From Cellulomonas pakistanensis (GTDB taxonomy: Bacteria > Actinomycetota > Actinomycetes > Actinomycetales > Cellulomonadaceae), in contig NZ_BONO01000004.1 in NCBI RefSeq assembly GCF_016862755.1, positions 62,001 to 126,000 of the forward strand: DNA of 64,000 bases, read 5' to 3'. Position 1 is the stretch's first letter; every line of letters begins with the position of its first letter. Position numbers and translations under genes: made by a program. Of this stretch, positions 58,385-64,000 are shown piece after piece. The notes under the pieces are model-generated. The model ran no database searches. It saw only the letters and a program-made list of their open reading frames with translations, and was not told where the DNA came from.

Positions 58385-58756
58385 TCAGCCGGCGCTCGCC
58401 GAGAAGGTCTTCCCGGGCCAGTACGCCCACTCCTCGAAGTGCTCGACCCGGCCGTCCGCGGCGAACCGCAGCACCCACAGGTCGCGGTACTCCTGCGGCT
58501 CGTCGCCGCCGTACCGCACCTCGGCCCGGACGACGGCGGCCACGCCCTCGACCGCGACCACCTCGGCGTCCATCGTGAACGGCGTCGGGTCCGGCCAGAA
58601 CTCCTGCACCGCGGCGAGCCCCTCGAGCGGCGGCTCGTAGGGGGAGCGCAGGTACCGCACGTCGTCCGTGAACAGCGTGCCGAGCGACCCGGCGTCGTCG
58701 TCCCGCCACGCCCGCTCGTAGGCGGCGACCCAGCCCATGACGTCCGCGCGCTCCAT
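58385..58756 (-). CDS. NTF2-like (SnoaL/DUF4440-type) protein
   Basis: A 123-aa cone-shaped NTF2 fold: VAAYERAWRDDDAGSLGTLF, YEPPLEGLAAVQEFW and RVEHFEEWAYWPG. These small proteins are enzymes or ligand-binding partners of varied function; nothing here shows which. It lies between a small gene convergent with it and a response-regulator gene 67 bp upstream on the same strand. Confidence 0.8.
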   Translation of the reverse strand: MERADVMGWVAAYERAWRDDDAGSLGTLFTDDVRYLRSPYEPPLEGLAAVQEFWPDPTPFTMDAEVVAVEGVAAVVRAEVRYGGDEPQEYRDLWVLRFAADGRVEHFEEWAYWPGKTFSASAG

Positions 58757-58823
58757 GCGTCCCCCCTCGTGGTCGGTGCAGCGCGACCATCGTGCTCCGG
58801 GGCGCCGCCCCGCGTCGAGGGGG

Positions 58824-59495
58824 TCAGGCGACCGGGCCGGTCTCCTCCAGCAGCCGCAGCGCGGCGGTCACCCGCGGGTTGCGCGACGGGTCGGCGTCGA
58901 TGCCGAGCGTGCCGTAGATGCCGTTGATGTGGTTCTGCACGGACTTCTCGGTGATCTGCAGCGCCTCGCCGATGCCGGCGTTCGAGAGGCCCTGGGCGAG
59001 CAGCCGCAGCACCGCGTACTGCCGGTCGGTCAGCCGGGCGACGGCGGAGCCCGCCCGCGGGGCGACCCGGTCGAGGAGGGCCGGGTCGAGCGTCGTGCGC
59101 CCCTCGGCGGCGGCGCGCACCGCGGCCACCAGGGTGGACGCGTCGGTCGAGGAGGTCTTCGACAGGTAGGACCACCCGGCGGCCACGTCGGGCGGCAGGT
59201 CGAGCAGCAGGTCCATCGCGTCGTGCGCGGACAGCAGCAGGATCCCGAGGTCGGGCTGGTGCCGGCGCAGGGTCACGCCGAGGGCGATGCCGTTGCCGTC
59301 CGGCAGGTCGATGTCGAGCACGGCGACGTCCGCGGCGCCCGGGCGGAGCGCGGCGGCGCCGTCCTTGACGGTGCCGACCGAGGCGACGACGCGCACGTCC
59401 TCCGCCGCGCCGAGGGTGAGCTCGAGCATCGAGCGGAACAGGGGCTGGTCCTCGACGACCACGACGCGGGTGGTGCGGGCTGCGGATCCGGACAT
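58824..59495 (-). CDS. Two-component response regulator, NarL/LuxR type
   Basis: A 223-aa regulator. The receiver has E15-D16 (VVVVEDQPLF), phospho-acceptor Asp61 (VLDIDLPDG) and a Lys in YLSKTSST. The LuxR-type helix-turn-helix at ~155-205 reads LTDRQYAVLRLLAQGLSNAG then ITEKSVQNHINGIYGTLGID. It is divergent from the histidine kinase at 59575, 79 bp away, so they make a pair. CATACT lies 7 bases before the ATG (59508-59503 on the minus strand). Confidence 0.9.
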   Translation of the reverse strand: MSGSAARTTRVVVVEDQPLFRSMLELTLGAAEDVRVVASVGTVKDGAAALRPGAADVAVLDIDLPDGNGIALGVTLRRHQPDLGILLLSAHDAMDLLLDLPPDVAAGWSYLSKTSSTDASTLVAAVRAAAEGRTTLDPALLDRVAPRAGSAVARLTDRQYAVLRLLAQGLSNAGIGEALQITEKSVQNHINGIYGTLGIDADPSRNPRVTAALRLLEETGPVA

Positions 59496-59574
59496 CGCGG
59501 ACAGTATGGCGCCCCCGCGGGCCACCGGGCGGGAGCGGCGCGCGGTGCCGCGGGGGTGCGAGAGGATGGGGCCC

Positions 59575-60738
59575 ATGCCCACCGGACTGACGCGGGACGC
59601 TGCCGCCGTCCGCGGCGACCGCCGCGCCCTGCTGCTCGCGGCGGGCACGGTCATGACCGCGTTCGCGATCGGCGCGGCCGTGCAGACGGCGTGGGTGTAC
59701 GGCAACCAGGGCGGCGACGTCCCGGTGACCGACCGGATCCTGGCCAACCTGACCGCCGTCGCCTCGATGCTGCTCATCCTCGCGGCGACCGGGGTGTCGC
59801 TGCCGCAGCGCGGCCCGCTGGCCATGGTCGTCGGCGTGCTGAGCGCCGGCGTGACGGCGTCCGGCGTCCGGTTCGCGTTCCAGCTGCTGCTCGACGTGTA
59901 CGTCGACCCGCCGCGGTCCGTGATCGTCGCGGAGCTCGCCAGCGGCGCCACGATCGCGTGGATCGCCGCGAGCATGGGGCTGGCCGCGATGCTGTCGCAG
60001 CGGCGGCTGCGCACCGAGGTCGCCGAGGCCGCGCAGGGCCGGCTGCAGATCGAGCTCGCGCTGGCGGCGCTGCAGCACGAGGAGGTGCGGGTCCGGCGCG
60101 AGGTCGCGGAGGGCCTGCACGGCAGCATGCAGCAGCGCCTGGTGCTGGTCGTGGCCCGGCTCGACGGCCTGATCCGGGACGTCGAGGGCGCGGAGGCCCC
60201 TCGGGCGGTCACGCCCGAGGACCTGGTGCTGCTGCGCGAGGTCCGCGAGCAGATCGAGACCGTGCGCGAGGCCGACGTCCGGACCACCAGCCGGATGCTC
60301 TACCCCGAGCAGATCGAGATCGGCATGGTGCCCGCGATCCGCGCGCTCCTCGGCCGCATCCCCCGCACCGTCAACACCCGGCTCGGTGTCACCGACGAGG
60401 TGCGGGCCCTGGACGACCCGGCGGACCCGCGGCTGACCCGCAGCGAGCGGCTGCTCGCGGTCCGCGTCGTCGAGGAGGCGATCAGCAACGCGCTCCGGCA
60501 CGGCCGCGCCGAGGTGGTCGACGTGCGGGTCTCGGTGGTGGACGACGCGGTCGAGGTGCGGGTCTCCGACGACGGGGACGGGTTCGGCGACGACGCCGGC
60601 ACCCCGTCCGGCACCGCGCGGCTGGCGGACCGGCTGCGGCTGGCAGGCGGCGACCTGCGCGTCACCTCCGTGCCCGGCGACGGCACCCAGGTGGTCGCGC
60701 ACCTTCCGGTGGAATCGCTGCGGGGCGCGGCGCTCTGA
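59575..60738 (+). CDS. Sensor histidine kinase, NarL-system type
   Basis: A 387-aa membrane kinase with about four N-terminal helices (TVMTAFAIGAAVQTAW, ASMLLILAATGVSL and two more by residue ~145) and little outside sequence, so it may sense the membrane itself. The HisKA_3-like box is RREVAEGLHGSMQQRLVLVV with His182. The ATPase domain shows VVEEAISNALRHGRAE and VSDDGDGFGDDAG. ATG 59575 was chosen over an ATG three codons earlier because spacing to the upstream purines is better. It is divergent from its regulator and precedes the SipW-like locus. Confidence 0.88.
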   Translation: MPTGLTRDAAAVRGDRRALLLAAGTVMTAFAIGAAVQTAWVYGNQGGDVPVTDRILANLTAVASMLLILAATGVSLPQRGPLAMVVGVLSAGVTASGVRFAFQLLLDVYVDPPRSVIVAELASGATIAWIAASMGLAAMLSQRRLRTEVAEAAQGRLQIELALAALQHEEVRVRREVAEGLHGSMQQRLVLVVARLDGLIRDVEGAEAPRAVTPEDLVLLREVREQIETVREADVRTTSRMLYPEQIEIGMVPAIRALLGRIPRTVNTRLGVTDEVRALDDPADPRLTRSERLLAVRVVEEAISNALRHGRAEVVDVRVSVVDDAVEVRVSDDGDGFGDDAGTPSGTARLADRLRLAGGDLRVTSVPGDGTQVVAHLPVESLRGAAL

Positions 60739-60824
60739 CCTGCGGGCTCGACTTTTTCACCCACCCGCTTTGTCCGAATCGTCCCGTTAAATGTTGCAAG
60801 GTCGGTGTTGACGTGCAGTCACAC

Positions 60825-60838
60825 GGGTGCTGCCACCC
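60825..60838. promoter_or_regulatory. GGGTGCTGCCACCC motif, copy 2, in the exported-protein promoter region
   Basis: Reverse-complement copy of the 14-mer at 57962-57975. It lies in the 250-bp region 60739-60988, which has an AT-rich patch (CCCGTTAAATGTTGCAAGG) that is probably the promoter. I see no gene in this interval. Confidence 0.4.
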
Positions 60839-60988
60839 AGAGAGCGCGTTCCGGGGCACCCCGGCGCGGCCCTAGTGTGCGCGAGCCGCACCGCCGGGAT
60901 CCCCTGCTCCGACGTCGCGGACGAGCGCCCCCACCTCCCGGCTCAGCGGGCCGCGCCCGCCCCTGCCGAGCCGCTCCCGAGGAGTGCC

Positions 60989-61462
60989 ATGTCCGTCGTC
61001 ACCACCCCCGCGCCCGCCGTCGCGCACGAGGCCGCCGCCCCCCGCCGCACCGTGCGCCGCAAGGTCGTCGCCCTGACCGTCGCCGGCCTCGGCATCGCCG
61101 GTCTCGGCCTCGCGTCCGCGGCACAGCTCAACCTGACCGCCGGCGCACTCGGCGCGGGCACCACCGTGGTCGCGTCCTGCGACTCGGACGGCGTCGCGGT
61201 CGCGTTCACCAACGCGTTCGCCGCCTCCGCCAAGGGCTACACCGTCACCGAGGTCAAGCTGAACGGCGTCGCCGCGGGCTGCGCCGGCCAGACCGTCAAG
61301 GTCGACCTGCTCAACACCGACCCGGCCGACGCGAGCGCCGGCACGTCGCTGGGCCAGCTCACCGGCACCGTGGCGCAGGGCGGTGGCACCGTCACCCTCG
61401 CCGTCCCCAGCACCGTGAAGGCGGCCGACGTCAAGGGCGTCGCCGTCGTCATCGCGTCCTGA
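60989..61462 (+). CDS. Exported protein of the alternate-type (SipW-dependent) signal peptide group
   Basis: A 157-aa protein. After a 24-residue Ala/Thr start comes RRTVRRKVVALTVAGLGIAG, an Arg-rich then hydrophobic segment, then LGLASAAQLNLTAGA. The mature domain has CDSDGVAVAF, KLNGVAAGCAGQTVKVDLL and VTLAVPSTVKAADVKGVAVV, with two Cys. It resembles exported proteins found beside SipW-like signal peptidases in actinobacteria. GAGGA lies upstream of ATG 60989. Two related genes follow on the same strand. A surface or fibre role is inferred. Confidence 0.78.
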   Translation: MSVVTTPAPAVAHEAAAPRRTVRRKVVALTVAGLGIAGLGLASAAQLNLTAGALGAGTTVVASCDSDGVAVAFTNAFAASAKGYTVTEVKLNGVAAGCAGQTVKVDLLNTDPADASAGTSLGQLTGTVAQGGGTVTLAVPSTVKAADVKGVAVVIAS

Positions 61463-61580
61463 CGCGGGGCGCACCATCCGCGGCCGGCACGCCGAGGCGG
61501 CCGGCGCGGGCAGCACGCCTGCCCTGCGCCGGCGCCCCGGCGCGCCCGCACGCAGGCGGGGTGCCCGGCTCCGGGCGCTC

Positions 61581-62245
<665 letters not shown>

Positions 62246-62249
<4 letters not shown>

Positions 62250-63331
62250 CCCCCGCCGCGCGCCGCCCGGTGGCCGCGCTCGCGCTGCTCCTCGCGGTGG
62301 CCGCCGTCCTGGCCCTCGCGCTGCAGCCGGCGAGCGCCGCCCGGCTCCCCGTCACCGGCGCCTCCGTCACCACGGCGGCCGCCGGCCCGTGCGCGGCCAC
62401 CGGCCTCGGCGCCGCGGCGGGCGCCGCGTCCGGCGCGGGCACGGCCACCCAGGTGGTGCTGTCCGGCGTCCCCGCCGCCTGCCGCGGGCAGGTCGCGACG
62501 CTGCGCCTCTACGCCGGCGACGGCACCGCGCTCGCCCCCGGCGACACGACCGTCACGCTGGCCGCCGCGGACAGCACGACCGTCACCGTCCCCGCGTACG
62601 CCGCCGCGCGCGTGGCCGGCGTCGCCGTCACCGTGGGCACCTGGGCGCTGCCGGCGACCTGGGCCGCACCGGCCGGCGTCCCCACCGGCCCTGTGACGCC
62701 CGGCCCGGGCACCACGTTCGGCGACCTCACCTGGACGTGGCTGTCGAGCTCCGGCACGCAGATGTGCGTCACCGTGGACGTCTCGGCGGCGAGCGGGTCC
62801 GCCTGGCGGGTCGACCTGCACCTCGGCCAGCGGCCGTTCAACGGCCTGACGTCGGGGGCCGGGTTCGTGGTGAGCCCCTGGTGGGCGGACGTCCGGCAGG
62901 ACCGGCCGGTCGACGGCGTCGTGTCGGTCGGGGCGCGGCCCGGGTTCGAGGTGTTCGCGTCCCGGACCGCCACCGTCGTCGTCTGCCACTACGGCCTGCC
63001 CGCCCCGGCGTACGACCCCGCGCTCACCTACGCGCAGGCCTCCGGCGGCGTCACGGGCAGCGGGGCGTGGGCCTGCCTGACCACCACGGTCCGCGTCACG
63101 GGCAGCCCGCAGTTCTACGCCGGCTGGCGCGCGGACGTGGACGTCGCCCCGCTGGTCGCCTGGTTCGCGGCGCGCGGGCTGCGGGCCGACCTGGGGACCC
63201 TCACGGCGCAGGGCAACTACGCGCTCGCCGCGCAGGGCGGGACGACGTACCGGGTCACGCCCACCGCCTGGGACACGTGGGGCGTGCGGGACGACGCCCC
63301 GCGCACGTTCCAGCTCTGCGTCCGCACCTGA
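62246..63331 (+). CDS. Large exported protein related to the genes on either side
   Basis: A 361-aa protein. An Arg-then-hydrophobic signal (ARRPVAALALLLAVAAVLAL) is followed by a domain like that in the 60989 gene: GPCAATGLGAAAG, VLSGVPAACRGQVATLRLYA, TVTVPAYAAARVAGVAVTVG. The remainder (residues ~145-361) appears to hold two copies of another all-beta domain, GTQMCVTVDVSAASG...VVVCHYG and GAWACLTTTVRVTG...FQLCVRT, each closed by Cys at both ends. The GTG overlaps the peptidase stop. It is not otherwise recognised. Confidence 0.72.
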
Positions 63332-63523
63332 CGGCGCCCCCGTCCCGCGTCCCTTCCCACGCCCGGACCCGCGCCCTTTCCCACGCCCGGGCCCGCGCGC
63401 CCCGACCGGGCGTCCTCCGTCCGGGTGGTGCGTCCCCGGGGTGCTCAGGACGCGCCCGCACCCGACGATGGGGGCGCCAGGTCGACGGATCGACCGGGCA
63501 GGGTCTCCACGGAGGGGGCGCCG

Positions 63524-63952
63524 ATGGCGCACGAGCACGCCCGCGCGCGTCGCGCGGCAGGGGTCACCCTGGCGTGGCTGGGCTGCGCGGGACTGGCGGT
63601 GTCGATGGCCCGCGCCCTCACCTGGGACGGCGACGCCCCGGTGCCCGCCGGGTCCTGCGTGGTCGACCGGATCGCCGTGGACTACGACGTCGGCTACGTC
63701 GCCGGGCTCGGGGGCTACGGCGTGACCGCGGCGTCCCTGTCGGACGTGCCCGAGGCGTGCGTGGGCCGGGAGGTCGCCGTGACGCTGCACGGGGCGGACG
63801 ACGCGGCGCTCGCCGAGGCGCGCACCCCGGTGACCGCCCCGACGACGGTCGTCCCCGTGCCGGGCGACCCCGTGCCGGTCGCGGACCTCGCCGGGGTGTC
63901 GCTCGCCCTGGTCACCGACGCGGCGGAGCCCGCCGCGGCCCCCGCGGGCTGA
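63524..63952 (+). CDS. Exported protein, third relative in the SipW-like locus
   Basis: A 142-aa protein with a start HARARRAAGVTLAWLGCAGL (Arg-rich then hydrophobic). Its mature part GSCVVDRIAVDY, SLSDVPEACVGREVAVTLHG and VPVADLAGVSLALV follows the same order as the domain in the 60989 and 62246 genes, with matching Cys positions. GGAGGG precedes ATG 63524. A 192-bp gap (63332-63523) with a direct-repeat-like CACGCCCGG stretch separates it from the previous gene. It is probably another substrate of the same peptidase. Confidence 0.7.
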   Translation: MAHEHARARRAAGVTLAWLGCAGLAVSMARALTWDGDAPVPAGSCVVDRIAVDYDVGYVAGLGGYGVTAASLSDVPEACVGREVAVTLHGADDAALAEARTPVTAPTTVVPVPGDPVPVADLAGVSLALVTDAAEPAAAPAG

Positions 63953-63955
63953 GCC

Positions 63956-64000
63956 TCAGACCTCGGTCAGGGTCGGCAGCTTCGGCTCCCGGGCGTCGCC
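63956..64000 (-). CDS. 3' end of a gene running off the window (minus strand)
   Basis: Read on the minus strand, the last 45 bases give GDAREPKLPTLTEV and a TGA stop. Codon use fits a real gene and the end lies 4 bases past the convergent exported-protein gene. Fourteen residues are too few to assign a product. Confidence 0.35.
   Translation of the reverse strand, partial: GDAREPKLPTLTEV

Overview
The window is about 76-78% G+C by eye and gene-dense. Many starts are GTG and neighbouring genes often overlap by 1-4 bases. Lsr2, CarD, MshA (mycothiol), SenX3/RegX3, a DUF4032 protein and a deazaflavin-type oxidoreductase together point to an actinobacterium. The xylose and xylo-oligosaccharide genes make a Cellulomonas-like member of the Micrococcales the best guess; this is inferred from gene content only.

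Layout. 1-7.5 kb: cofactor and translation genes (DUF2520 protein, panC-panD-nadB, nadC, lysS), a 58-aa membrane protein and lsr2. 7.6-14.4 kb: a xylose module, with xylA-xylB facing a ROK regulator that is followed by a lactonase-like beta-propeller and a sugar symporter. 14.5-17.1 kb: mshA, an F420-type oxidoreductase and gpmA. 17.5-24.6 kb: the phosphate regulon (phoU facing senX3-regX3-pstSCAB) with two clusters of PHO-box repeats. 24.7-32.7 kb: lipoprotein, carD, ispD-ispF, an EamA exporter facing a LysR regulator, cysS-rlmB and a PPOX-fold protein. 32.7-43 kb: DUF4032, an MsiK-type ABC ATPase, a PQQ-propeller protein, otsB/otsA, a membrane Ser/Thr kinase, a small membrane protein and a DsbA-like protein. 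43-47.7 kb: MFS exporter, tRNA-Thr, MerR and GPP34 genes, a small-multidrug-export protein and a DUF3800 gene on what looks like a small inserted cassette. 47.8-57.9 kb: a LacI-controlled operon for xylo-oligosaccharide uptake and breakdown (binding protein, two permeases, GH3, GH43, CE7 esterase, small hydrolase). 58-64 kb: a small Cys-motif protein, an NTF2-like protein, a divergent two-component pair, then a secretion locus with an ER-type (SipW-like) signal peptidase and three related exported proteins.

How the parts fit. The LacI-controlled transporter has no ATPase of its own; the orphan ATPase at 34062-35186 is the natural candidate, as with MsiK in streptomycetes. Xylose released by GH3/GH43 would feed xylA-xylB. 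The two-component pair at 58.8-60.7 kb lies directly before the SipW-like locus and may control it.

Most unusual signals. (1) A scattered set of long intergenic palindromes, many ending in CGCCGAG/CTCGGCG but with different, self-complementary arms, sits at gene ends and inside the nadB-nadC and xylA-xylB pairs. (2) Two 60-bp direct repeats, 57/60 identical, flank the lower-GC DUF3800 gene, and the right-hand copy lacks one outer arm, as expected at an insertion boundary. (3) The SipW-like peptidase locus carries three divergent copies of one secreted domain. (4) About a dozen genes have a TANNNT -10 box 6-8 bases before the start codon, which predicts leaderless transcripts. No CRISPR array, prophage, transposase or rRNA gene was seen. 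All coordinates and alignments were read by eye.
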